Source of the DNA: Acidobacteriota bacterium
Lineage (GTDB): Bacteria > Acidobacteriota > Blastocatellia > Pyrinomonadales > Pyrinomonadaceae
Assembly: GCA_016715115.1 (NCBI GenBank)
Contig: JADKBM010000016.1
Span: forward strand, 1,178,001 to 1,242,000
DNA: 64,000 bases
Reading direction: 5' to 3'
The notes under the pieces were generated by a model. It saw only the letters and a program-made list of their open reading frames with translations. It made no database searches and was not told where the DNA came from. The translations under genes and the position numbers were made by a program. This document shows, in pieces, positions 43,934 through 52,399 of the stretch; positions within the stretch are counted from its first letter, which is position 1; the number at the start of each line of letters is the position of its first letter.

Positions 43934-45530
43934 TCAGGGGCGAAGATCAGTCGATTGGTTGTAAACCGCACAATCTGGCATCGTCAATCCGATTGCAGAA
44001 AGACTCCGAACGGCCCGATTGCGCACAAACCGTTTTGGAACGAGGTTTGGGTCGGTGAATAGTGATATTCCGAATCCCGGCTTTAACAACCCTGTGGCGG
44101 GATCAATCCGAAAGTCGCGTTCCGTAACATCCGCAACGCCTCTAAAATAGCGATTTCTGCGGTCTTCTGGTTCGGTGCAGTCTGGGATACCTCGATCACA
44201 CTCATCACCACCCACGGTTTGCGATGGACTCACGAGTTCGTTCACGACCAGACCGATCGCGAAGGTAACCGCCCCAACGCGTACCGATCTGGAGGCATTT
44301 TGTGAAAATCGCGTGGCGGGCGATGAACGTGGTGCGGAAAATTCGCCGGGCGGTCTGCGTGCAAGTGGTCCGCTTCGCGGCGAGTTGAACGGCGAATTTG
44401 GGATCGTTCGCGGCGTTGTTGTCGTTGGATTTGTGGTGGCTGCTTGTGCCACTCCTGTCGTTTGATTTGACGAGGATGCTTCGGCCTGCGAGCAAGGTCC
44501 GGCGAAACAATACGTGTAGACGCCATCAGGACCGTAGCGCCCAGGAATCTCGTTGCCGTTCTCGTCTGTCATGCATGGTTCTTCCTCTGGTGGGCACAAA
44601 CCGCTTGGATCTATCAGTTTTGTTGGGCGATTCCCAACATAAGCAAACCGATTGAACGTCTGCGGATTCGCTGATTTGCCGCTTGCTAAGAGCGGATCGA
44701 CGGCGGTGAAGCGGCCGTGGCGGTTTTCATACATTCTGGCTTCGGCGAAGTCGAGGCCGGTTTCTTCGTCGCGTTGGTAGGTGGTGAATTTCTGGCGGAG
44801 GTTGTCGGCGGCGCCGTATTTTGCTGTGATTGTACGTTCGCCCGTGTTGCTCGATATCTCTTCGCCGAAGGGTTTGAAATCGCGGCGCGCGATGACGTTG
44901 CCTTCGCTGTCCGTGATCACTCTTGGCGAGCCAAGCATATCCGTCGCGGTGTATCGAGTCGTCGGATTCGTCGGAGGCGCGGCGGTCGTGTATTCGGCGA
45001 CGAGCTTTCCGGCCGAATAGACGAAAACGGCCCTTCGATTTTGGATCTTCGATTGCCGATTTTGGATTTAATCGAAGTATCCGGCAGTTGAGAATCTTCA
45101 TCCCGACGACAATCCAAAATCGGCAATCCCAAATCCAAAATCGGACGGCTTGTTCTCGCCGTTGAATACGAACGATCTGCCTTCGGCGTCAGAGATCAGA
45201 TTTCCGTTTTTATCGTAAAGATAGCCCTGATTCGGATTGAACCGGTTCGTAGCCGGATCGATCGACGGGAAGGTCTTGTTGTCGAGCGCAAGCTGCGTCG
45301 TTCCGGTAAACTTCGAGAACGCCGTTCTGTTCCCGAAACGGTCATACGAAAACGTCTCTTTCCAGTTCTGCGAAGCGTTCGTCGCCGGACCGTTCGTCTC
45401 ACGCGCTTCAGTGATTCGGTAATGCGAATCGTACCGATAGGTCTGTACGAACGGCTCAGTCAAACCGGCGAACGAAACTGTCTGCATCGCGAGGTTCCGG
45501 GTATTCTTCGCAGCATCGACCGTGCACCTT
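43934..45530 (-). pseudogene. Orphan Rhs cassette interrupted by a palindromic insertion
   Basis: Rhs homology begins at about 45530 (TVDAAKNT...MQTVSFAGLTEPFVQTYRYDSHYRITEARE), right after the end of a neighbouring cassette's small gene. At 45035-45143 a palindrome replaces the stretch between FNGENK and VFVYSAGKLVAEY and removes the YDGEGRRVKK motif; the upstream frame stops at 45098. The 3' part (from MLGSPRVITD at 44938) has the full core and a tip of about 220 residues: a Pro/Ser-rich linker, a hydrophobic helix, then RYFRGVADVTERDFRIDP and GISLFTDP. The tip has a faint resemblance to ADP-ribosyltransferase openings (YxRG), too weak for a call. No immunity gene follows in 43696-43933. 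Confidence 0.75.
45035..45143. repeat. Inverted heptad-type repeat inserted in an rhs core
   Basis: Arms 45035-45068 and 45110-45143 pair over about 33 bp with a few mismatches (CGATTTTGGAT...GATTGCCGATTTTGGATT). Loop of about 40 bp. Same word family as the (TTTGGGA)n array at 18991. Confidence 0.8.
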
Positions 45531-45623
45531 CTTCGCTCGGAAAAGTCATGCGAGATACGTTCGATGCGACAAACCCCTCCGTTCGCGGGTTGCCGAGATC
45601 CGTCCGATCAATTCCTGCTCTAT

Positions 45624-45788
45624 CTAGCCAAAGCCAGAGAAGAAATCTACGATCCATTCCGCCACCTTTTTGATACCTTTGAGAAACCGGTTCGTCGGTC
45701 GAAGTATCCGGTTTGCAAACGTATAAAGAAGTAGACAAATGGCAATTGACGCGATAACTACAATCAGTACGTACATCTCGATAATCAT
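45624..45788 (-). CDS. 54-residue single-pass membrane protein, candidate immunity protein
   Basis: Starts at ATG 45788, 16 nt after the stop of the upstream Rhs cassette, and ends at TAG 45624-45626. Residues 5-24 (MYVLIVVIASIAICLLLYTF) form one transmembrane helix. The rest is basic and amphipathic (NRILRPTNRFLKGIKKVAEWIVDFFSGFG). Its position corresponds to that of the immunity candidates behind the other cassettes. Small membrane immunity proteins are known for pore-forming or membrane-acting toxins. Too small for default gene finders. Confidence 0.5.
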   Translation of the reverse strand: MIIEMYVLIVVIASIAICLLLYTFANRILRPTNRFLKGIKKVAEWIVDFFSGFG

Positions 45789-45804
45789 GCTTGTTTGTGA
45801 ATTC

Positions 45805-47490
45805 TCATGGTGCTATCGTTTCCGTTTCCTCAAACAATTCAGTAACCGATGCAAAACGACCAATGCGATGTCTCCAGAATTCAACCGGCCCAGGTTCATC
45901 GGGATCGTCGAACTGCTCGCCTAATGGCGCGAGGGCCCAAAGGTTCTTCCACCGAGCGTTTCCCCAACGTTCTCTCCTTGACTGCGTCAAAAGCCTCTGG
46001 GACTTTTGTTGAGCCTTGGTTGCGCCTTTAAGATTCCAAAGCCCGTAAGCAGCAATCGGATATGTTAATGCGTCTTCAGGCGTCGGCCCTCCGGCCGCAG
46101 TCGTTACAACCGCGGGAAATACCCGATTGAATCCGCTTGCATAAAGACGACCGGCGTTCGCCGCACTAGCAGTCCCTGCCAACCACTTGGTCGGGTTGAT
46201 CGGAAGACGATTTAACCTATCACGAATCATCTTGAACGGATAAGTGATCTCATCTTCCATTCTTTGTTGTATCTCAGACGGTAGACCCTGAAACAGCATG
46301 CTTCCGCCGGTACTTGAAACCGGATCCACCAAAATCGCTTGTTCGTCCCGCACCTCGAATCGTCCAGTGCTTCCCAATACAACCATCGTCCCGATCATCG
46401 CCTTGTATTCTTCATCGACAGTGTTTAAAGGCCCTTCGTCTGTATCATGGACCGCCTCCAAAATGAAAGGTTCGACCGCTTCCGGATTTTCGACAATTGT
46501 GAAACCGGCATCGTAAAGATCATTGCCCTCCTTGAATCGTGATTCCCACATTGAACCATAGGAATTGCCTTTTGCAACCCATATACAGCGTTCGTCGCCG
46601 CGTCGGTCAATGTTCTCGCAGGCTAGGCCGAACGGGTCAATAAGGTTTATCGGATCATTTTGAACATAAACAAACCGATTAAACGTCTGCGGATTTGCTG
46701 ATTTGCCGCTGGCAAGCAAAGGATCGACGGCGGTGAAGCGGCCGTGGCGGTTTTCGTACATTCGGGCTTCGGCGAAGTCGAGGCCGGTTTCGGTGTCCTT
46801 TTGGTAGCCGGTGAATTTCTGGCGGACGCTGTCGTTTGTCGGTTGGTAGGCGGCGACGGAGGCTCGGGCGCCGATGTCGGGGGTGATCTCTTCGCCGAAC
46901 GGGAGAAAGTCGCGGCGGGAGATGACGTTGCCTTCGCTGTCCGTGATGACCCGCGGCGTGCCTAGATGGTCTTCGGTCAGATACCGCGTCGTTCTGTTCG
47001 GAACCGGAACCTGCGTGTTAGAGTATTCCGCAACAAGCTCTCCGGCCGAATAGACAAAGATCGTGGTTTCCGACGCGCCTTCGGAGTTCCACGTGATTTT
47101 CTTGACACGTTTTCCCTCGCCGTCATAAAAATACCGCCCGATCGTCTGGCCTGCGGCATTCTTCACCTCATACTGCTTGTTCTCGCCGTTTCGACTTACT
47201 TGCTCGCACGTTAACCCCGACGGATCAAGCAAATTGGTCGGATCATTTTGGACATAAAGAAAACGATTAAATGACTGAGGGTTACGCATCGTTCCAGAAA
47301 CAAGGAGCGGATCGACGGCGGTGAATCTGCCGTGGCGGTTTTCGTACATCCGCGCTTCGGCGAAGTCGAGGCCGGTTTCTTCGTCTCGTTGATACGTGGT
47401 GAATTTCTGGCGGAGGTTGTCGGCGGCGCCGTATTTTGCTGTGATTGTACGTTCGCCCGTGTTGCTCGATATCTCTTCGCCGAACGATTC
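45805..47490 (-). CDS. Orphan Rhs cassette made of two fused core fragments
   Basis: No start region; homology begins at about 47490 (ESFGEEISSNTGERTIT). One core runs to the end of its conserved block (GRFTAVDPLLVSGTMRNPQSFNRFLYVQNDPTNLLDPSGLTCEQ in pieces) and then, at about 47190, jumps back to NGENKQYEVKNAAGQTIGRYFYDGEGKRVKK of a second core. The second core continues normally into a tip. The tip first shares a pre-toxin stretch with the cassette at 52400 (RRGDERCIWVAKGNSYGSMW, GFTIVENPEAV, HDTDEGPLN). Then it ends in a unique region, RLLTQSRRERWGNARWKNLW, of unknown activity. An internal ATG at 47349 could start a shorter product. Downstream is the 54-residue membrane protein. Confidence 0.75.
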   Translation of the reverse strand, partial: ESFGEEISSNTGERTITAKYGAADNLRQKFTTYQRDEETGLDFAEARMYENRHGRFTAVDPLLVSGTMRNPQSFNRFLYVQNDPTNLLDPSGLTCEQVSRNGENKQYEVKNAAGQTIGRYFYDGEGKRVKKITWNSEGASETTIFVYSAGELVAEYSNTQVPVPNRTTRYLTEDHLGTPRVITDSEGNVISRRDFLPFGEEITPDIGARASVAAYQPTNDSVRQKFTGYQKDTETGLDFAEARMYENRHGRFTAVDPLLASGKSANPQTFNRFVYVQNDPINLIDPFGLACENIDRRGDERCIWVAKGNSYGSMWESRFKEGNDLYDAGFTIVENPEAVEPFILEAVHDTDEGPLNTVDEEYKAMIGTMVVLGSTGRFEVRDEQAILVDPVSSTGGSMLFQGLPSEIQQRMEDEITYPFKMIRDRLNRLPINPTKWLAGTASAANAGRLYASGFNRVFPAVVTTAAGGPTPEDALTYPIAAYGLWNLKGATKAQQKSQRLLTQSRRERWGNARWKNLWALAPLGEQFDDPDEPGPVEFWRHRIGRFASVTELFEETETIAP

Positions 47491-47794
47491 TAAATTCTAT
47501 GGCCGCGTTCAATTCTACTTTCGATCCGACGGGAATTTATGCGTTAGCCCTTACCTTACGTTTTCATCGCTTTCAAGCATCGCTCTTGAAGGCCCGCCGT
47601 AGTCGCGGCGGAGAGCAAGGGCGCCGGGGATCTTTCGGTGATACTTGGTGTTTGAGCAGTTTGTAAACCCAATTACTCCGGAATCGTGACCATACCGTCA
47701 TTTCGCAAAATTTAATCGCCAAAACGCCTCACTTTTTCAGTAACTTGGAAATCGAATTCGCAAGTGCGATCTGGTTTGCGATATCCATCTATAT
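47491..47794. other. Joint between cassettes, no gene seen
   Basis: No Rhs homology, hairpin or supported gene could be recognised. The sequence marks where the 5' part of the cassette ending at 45805 was lost next to the neighbouring lipoprotein gene. Confidence 0.4.
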
Positions 47795-48223
47795 CTATTC
47801 GGCAACCCCAGAGCTATTGGAGTTCGCAAGGACATGCGGATCAAAACTGGCGCGAATAACCCCGGTTTGGTCGACATAGAGCGATAATTGCTCGCCCGAA
47901 TCACTTCTCACCGGATTTTCCTCGGGTGCGACAGTGAGCCGGTAATTGCTTCCTTCACAGACGAGATCATATCGATAGCCGAACTCCTTACCGTCGGCAA
48001 ATTTGGTCTCGATAAGCCGCGTTGCCACGAGTTGGTCGAGTGAGCCACAATTGCCGTTTCCATGATTCCGGCTGAACTCCTTTTCAGCATCGCGAAAACG
48101 AGAAACAGAGACGATCAACCTGTCAACTCTGACCCGATCACTAACGTTTTGCCAAACGTCGCAACCTGAAAAAAGAAACGCCAACGAAAATGCTCTAATC
48201 AAATAACTCTTACACAAACTCAT
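47795..48223 (-). CDS. Small putative lipoprotein, candidate immunity protein
   Basis: 142 residues. N-terminal signal ending AFLFSGC, a lipobox-like site with Phe at -3. The mature part has a helix (RLIVSVSRFRDAEKEFSRNHG), GNCGSLDQLVATRLIETKF, then beta strands EFGYRYDLVCEGSNYRLTVAP. This order of helix, CxSLxxL and YRYxL...YxLTVAP resembles the globular half of pseudopilins and is common in secreted small proteins. It starts 90 nt after the stop of the Rhs cassette at 48314. Immunity role is inferred from position only. Confidence 0.55.
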   Translation of the reverse strand: MSLCKSYLIRAFSLAFLFSGCDVWQNVSDRVRVDRLIVSVSRFRDAEKEFSRNHGNGNCGSLDQLVATRLIETKFADGKEFGYRYDLVCEGSNYRLTVAPEENPVRSDSGEQLSLYVDQTGVIRASFDPHVLANSNSSGVAE

Positions 48224-48313
48224 AACAGCTTACCTAAGGTTGCTGAGTGCAATATCTTTGGAACCAAGCGCGAGTGAAAACCTCGCGGAACTTAGTGTTG
48301 CTTCCGATATTTC

Positions 48314-50128
48314 TCACTGCGGCCCGCTCCCCGGGATCTGAGTAGGGAAGTGCATATGTACTTCTCCGTCCATAAAAGAGATTTGAGGTAGACCAGACAC
48401 TCTTGCCAATGACATACTGTAGATCAGCCGCAGGCCGTTGAAAAATCGCGATCGATCCATAAGTTCAGGTCGCTGCGACGCGAGATCCATCCACCAGTCC
48501 TGATCAATCCGTCCACCTTTTCCGTCTGGCAGATCGCCGGTGACTCTATTATCGAGCCCCAGTCGTCTTTGAGTGCCGAATGTAACAGAGTACTTTCTCG
48601 CTGCACCGTAGGTCCCATTCCTGGACTCTTCGGTTACAAGATCGATTATACCTCCGCACTGCTCGTTTTGCGGAAAATTCAGGTTAATTCCCTTTCGCGG
48701 AGTGAACGAACTCGGAAGGAACGTCGGAGAAAGGCCGCCTCGAGCGATTCCAAAGCTACCGAACACCCCCGCGACCGGCGTCTGACCTTGAATTGCAGCG
48801 TCGTATTGCTCCTGAGTTAGAGTTTCGTTCACCCCTTTTTTCAGATACACGACACCTAGATTGTCGCCGCTATCGTAATCCTGTGCAGCCTCAATTTTGA
48901 AATACTCGCTGTCCCCAAAATCGACGAGCGTATAGCCCTCTTCCTCATTTGGTGTTTCATCTTTATACTCGTACAATTTCGATTTCTCATTTTTGCTTTT
49001 CGGGTGTTGTTTTACATACCAATCGCCGAATAGACCTGTCGGATCTACACAACTCGACTGCGAATTCAAACAATAAACAAACCGATTAAATGTCTGCGGA
49101 TTCGCTGATTTACCGGACCCTAGCAGAGGATCGACGGCCGTGAATCTGCCGTGGCGGTTTTCGTACATCCGCGCTTCGGCAAAATCGAGGCCGGTTTCTT
49201 CGTCGCGCTGGTAGGTGGTGAATTTCTGGCGGAGGTTGTCGGCGGCGCCGTATTTTGCGGTGATTGTACGTTCGCCCGTGTTGCTGGATATCTCTTCGCC
49301 GAACGGTTTGAAATCACGGCGCGCGATGACGTTGCCTTCGCTGTCCGTGATCACTCTTGGCGATCCCAACATATCCGTTGCCGTGTAACGCGTCGTCGGA
49401 TTCTGAGGCGGCGCGGCGGTCGTGTATTCGGCGACGAGTTTTCCGGCCGAATAGACGAATACGGTCGTGTCCTGAAGCGCCCCGTTGGCGTCGTACGTCC
49501 GCTTTCTGACCCTCTGGCCCTCGCCGTTGTAGTCATATTCGCCGACGAGCTTTCCGTCTTGATGATCTTCGCCTGCTTGTTCTCGCCGTTGAAAACAAGC
49601 GATCTGCCTTCGGCGTCCGAAATCAAATTGCCATTTTTGTCGTAGCCGTAGCCCTGATTCGGATTGAACCGGTTTGTATTCGGATCAATCGACGGAAAGG
49701 TCTTGTTGTCGAGCGCAAGCTGGGTCGTCCCGGTGAACTTGGTAAACGTCGTTCTGTTCCCGAACCGGTCATATGAAAACGTCTCTTTCCAGTTCTGCGA
49801 CGCATTCGTGGTCGGACCGTTCGTCTGGCGCTTCGGTAATCCGATAAAGCGAATCGTATCGATAGGTCTGAACGAACGGCTCCGTCAGTCCGGCGAACGA
49901 GACGGTTTGCATCGCGATGTTGCCGGTATTTTTCGACGCATCGACCGTACGGCCGTCAGCATTCAGTTCTCCGTAATGATAAGTGAGCTTCCAGAGACTC
50001 GCGACCGTGACGCCCGCTCCGAGGTTGAGTTCCGACACCTGAAGCCGCTCATTGAATTTCGCCCATTCCCACCGATTGTTTCCGAGTTTGAGGCGTTCGA
50101 TCTTGCCGTCATGGCAGAACTTCGACAA
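48314..50128 (-). pseudogene. Orphan Rhs cassette with two frameshifts and unknown tip
   Basis: Rhs homology starts at about 50110 (GKIERLKLGNNRWEWAKFNERLQ). Frameshift 1 lies near 49835 (RITEA continues as the arginine-rich PDERSDHE instead of RQTNGPTTNASQNW). Frameshift 2 lies near 49560 (NGENKQAKIIK should continue DGKLVGEYDYNGEGQRVRK). From 49550 down the frame is intact: VFVYSAGKLVAEY, MLGSPRVITD, FTTYQRDEETGLDFAEARMYENRHGRFTAVDPLL in pieces. A tip of about 230 residues follows (DWYVKQHPKSKNEKSK, GGIIDLVTEESRNGTYG, DQDWWMDLASQRPEL). The tip matches no family known to me. Confidence 0.75.
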
Positions 50129-50140
50129 TCGACTTGGGTC

Positions 50141-50560
50141 CTAAGCCATCTCGGTCTCGAAAGAATCCTTACCGAAACCCTCGCAGATGAACTCATACGA
50201 TGGACCATCATCAAAGCAGATCGCGAGATGAGATAAACCACGGTGATCCTCGCCGGAATCAACAATATTCGCCCGGAGGATCTGTAACCACTCCGTTTCT
50301 CCTAAGTCAACGACCTTGCCGTAGGCCGTTGTAAAAAGCCGAAGATCCGATGCAACGAAGTAAACAACCTTCATTGCCCATACACGCTTGAAAACCAAGT
50401 TCAACTGCACGACCGTTTCGTTGATTTCATGCTCGTAAGAACAAATCAACAGATGATCCCTTCGTGATCCGATTTTCAGTTCCGGCGAGTTGATACCGGC
50501 AACCGGAATAGGCATCTCGAAAAGTATTTTTGAAATTGAAAGTGGAATTATCTGTTTCAT
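50141..50560 (-). CDS. Candidate immunity protein of the 50563 Rhs cassette
   Basis: 139 residues from ATG 50560, 2 nt after the stop of the toxin frame (TAG at 50565-50563). No signal peptide, so cytoplasmic. Alternating beta strands with RDHLLICSYEHEINETVVQLNLVF and the end HLAICFDDGPSYEFICEGF, a strand pair seen in immunity proteins of Rhs/polymorphic toxin loci. It remains intact although its toxin is frameshifted. The right end abuts the next Rhs fragment within 15 nt. Confidence 0.6.
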   Translation of the reverse strand: MKQIIPLSISKILFEMPIPVAGINSPELKIGSRRDHLLICSYEHEINETVVQLNLVFKRVWAMKVVYFVASDLRLFTTAYGKVVDLGETEWLQILRANIVDSGEDHRGLSHLAICFDDGPSYEFICEGFGKDSFETEMA

Positions 50561-50562
50561 AT

Positions 50563-51782
50563 CTACCAATCAATTATACTCTTCCATGGGTTGTTTCCGA
50601 TTCTAATTGTTTGTGTCCCGGAATTAGTCAGCCCATTATTTGAGAGTCGAGTTGTCAGTCTTGACTCGGTTCCCAAACGTCCAGTTCGATTTAACATTGT
50701 CCACTGGGATTGGGGGACGGTCGCTCTTCTAAGTGCCAACGCGGAACGGTTATTGACGATCAAATCAACGCCATCCCTGGTCACATATCTGACTGGAGCT
50801 GGCTCGGAGTGTATTTGCCGCTTCTAATCCCCGACGCAACCTCTCCGATAGTTTGACCTTCAAACGGCCCGCCAGGTTGAAAGCTTCGGCTTGTGAATGT
50901 TTGCGAAAATCGAAGCGGATTCGATGATTCGCTAACCAATCCAAGCCTTGTTATTGTCGCTCCCCGGGCAACTGCTCCGACTATCGGGCCGGCGGCCAAC
51001 GGTGCTAATGTGCCGGCGGTTTGCCAGTTGCAATTGATGCTTCCGCTGCATCCAAAGGGTTGAATATAGAACGGGTTGGGCGTGAAGGTTGGCATAAAGC
51101 CGTTGTTTGCCCGAATCCCCGTCTCCGTCAGAAGATTTGCGGTACCGATAAAGAAGTTGGCCACCCCGGTGGTTAGTCCCGTTCCCGCCTGTCGCCATGG
51201 ATCTTGGGGAAACCCGTTGATCAAGGGGCCTATGACCGGATTCGGCTCATTCGGCGGCAGCGTCTCCTCTTGGCCGCAGTCGGCGCACTGAACGGTTTCG
51301 ATCGGACCGTCTGGTTTGACGGCAACCGGTTTGCCGGTTTTCTTATCCCTAAGCAACGTTGCGTCGCACCGTTCATCCGACTTGCAGGGCTCATAGTTCG
51401 TCTGCAACCCCGTCGGGTCGGTGTTGACCAACGGGCTATTCAGGACGTAGGTGTAGCGGTTGAAGGTCTGGGGATTCGCTGATTTGCCGCTTGCGAGCAA
51501 GGGATCGACCGCGGTGAACCGGCCGTGGCGGTTTTCGTACATTCTGGCTTCGGCGAAATCGAGGCCCGTTTCGATGTCTTTCTGGTATCCGGTGAAGCGC
51601 TGGCGGACCTTGTCCTGGGTTGCGGTCGAGTATTGGTCGGTCGTTTTCCTGAACGTCTGGTCGGCGGCGAGGTCTTCGCCAAACGGCTTGAAATCGCGTC
51701 TTGAGACGACGTTGCCGTTCCTGTCGGTCACCAGCCTGACGCTCAGCAGCGTGTCGGTCGCGACATAGCTCGTGTTCGGGTT
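50563..51782 (-). pseudogene. Orphan Rhs cassette with a conserved tip broken by a 1-nt deletion
   Basis: Homology begins at NPNTSYVATDTLLSVRLVTD, directly after an in-frame TAG (51783-51785). Core: RRDFKPFGEDLAADQTFRK, FTGYQKDIETGLDFAEARMY, NRHGRFTAVDPLL. The tip contains a Pro/Gly-rich linker, a hydrophobic helix, and PFEGQTIGEVASGIRSGKYTPSQLQSD, then stops (TGA near 50783). In the next frame, the expected continuation is present to 50563: YVTRDGVDLIVNNRSALALRR, SQWTMLNRTG, NGLTNSGTQTIRIG. This VxRDGxxxxxNxRSxxAL...SQWxxxNRTG...NGLTxxGT block is a recurrent Rhs tip. Adding one T (GATTAT) restores it. Confidence 0.8.
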
Positions 51783-51794
51783 CTAAGCAGTATC

Positions 51795-51925
51795 TGTGGA
51801 TTCAGTTTCGCCCGGCGTTCGATGCGACATCGTCTTTTTCTTCGGCTTCCGTCAGCCGGTTGAGCGAGTCGTATTTGTAATTCTGGACGATCGGATTGGC
51901 GATGCTTAAATCTGCGCCGGAAACG
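51795..51925 (-). pseudogene. Short Rhs core scar
   Basis: Translates (minus) as ADLSIANPIVQNYKYDSLNRLTEAEEKDD...SNAGRN and stop, clearly the YD-repeat segment ANPIVQNYRYDPLYRLTEAEEK found in the 56-58 kb unit. It is squeezed between the 51782 truncation and the end of a lipoprotein gene, a trace of a further recombination event. Confidence 0.65.
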
Positions 51926-51938
51926 GCCGCTGATCGTT

Positions 51939-52382
51939 TCATGGAAGTCCCCGCGAACACGATACGACCACTGATCGTACGGTGAATTGCGGGTTCTTTT
52001 CACATTCGACCACGACCTTGTATTCGCCCTTACGGAATTCGAAACTCGTCACTACCAAACCGCCGCCCGCGTCTCTTACGGACATTTCATTGGGATCCCA
52101 ACCCTGGGCAAGAAGGTGTTCTCGAAACGGGGCACCAACCTCTGAACATGGTCGTGAGGATTGGTAGTCGCGAAAATATGCCACTTTCGCAATATCGACC
52201 GAATCCAACTTTTTCTTGAAGACAAACTCGTCCGGTATCGGGAGTCGCTCGCAAATCCGCAGAACGTCGACCTGCGCTTTTTCGCGGTCGGCGCGAAGTT
52301 GTTCGAAATAGGCGCATCCCGAAAGTGCGGCAAGTGTTGTAAAACAAATTGTAAGCACGACAATTCGAAATTCGGTTGACAT
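51939..52382 (-). CDS. Small lipoprotein, candidate immunity protein
   Basis: 147 residues from ATG 52382, 17 nt after the Rhs stop at 52400. Clear lipoprotein signal: VVLTICFTTLAALSGC. The mature part has a charged helix (EQLRADREKAQVDVLRICERLPIP) and a beta-rich end (GGLVVTSFEFRKGEYKVVVECEKNPQFTVRSVVVSC split by turns). Not a known family. Envelope location suits protection against an exported toxin. Its 3' end runs up against a Rhs scar. Confidence 0.6.
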   Translation of the reverse strand: MSTEFRIVVLTICFTTLAALSGCAYFEQLRADREKAQVDVLRICERLPIPDEFVFKKKLDSVDIAKVAYFRDYQSSRPCSEVGAPFREHLLAQGWDPNEMSVRDAGGGLVVTSFEFRKGEYKVVVECEKNPQFTVRSVVVSCSRGLP

Positions 52383-52399
52383 AAGTTTTTTCCAGCATC

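Noticed and set aside
43934..44250. ADP-ribosyltransferase tip
   Set aside because: Only YFRGV and a possible SxxT-like stretch are seen; no catalytic Glu motif could be placed.
44175..44465. Plus-strand frames inside Rhs cluster 2
   Set aside because: Shadows of the Rhs linker regions, composition-driven.
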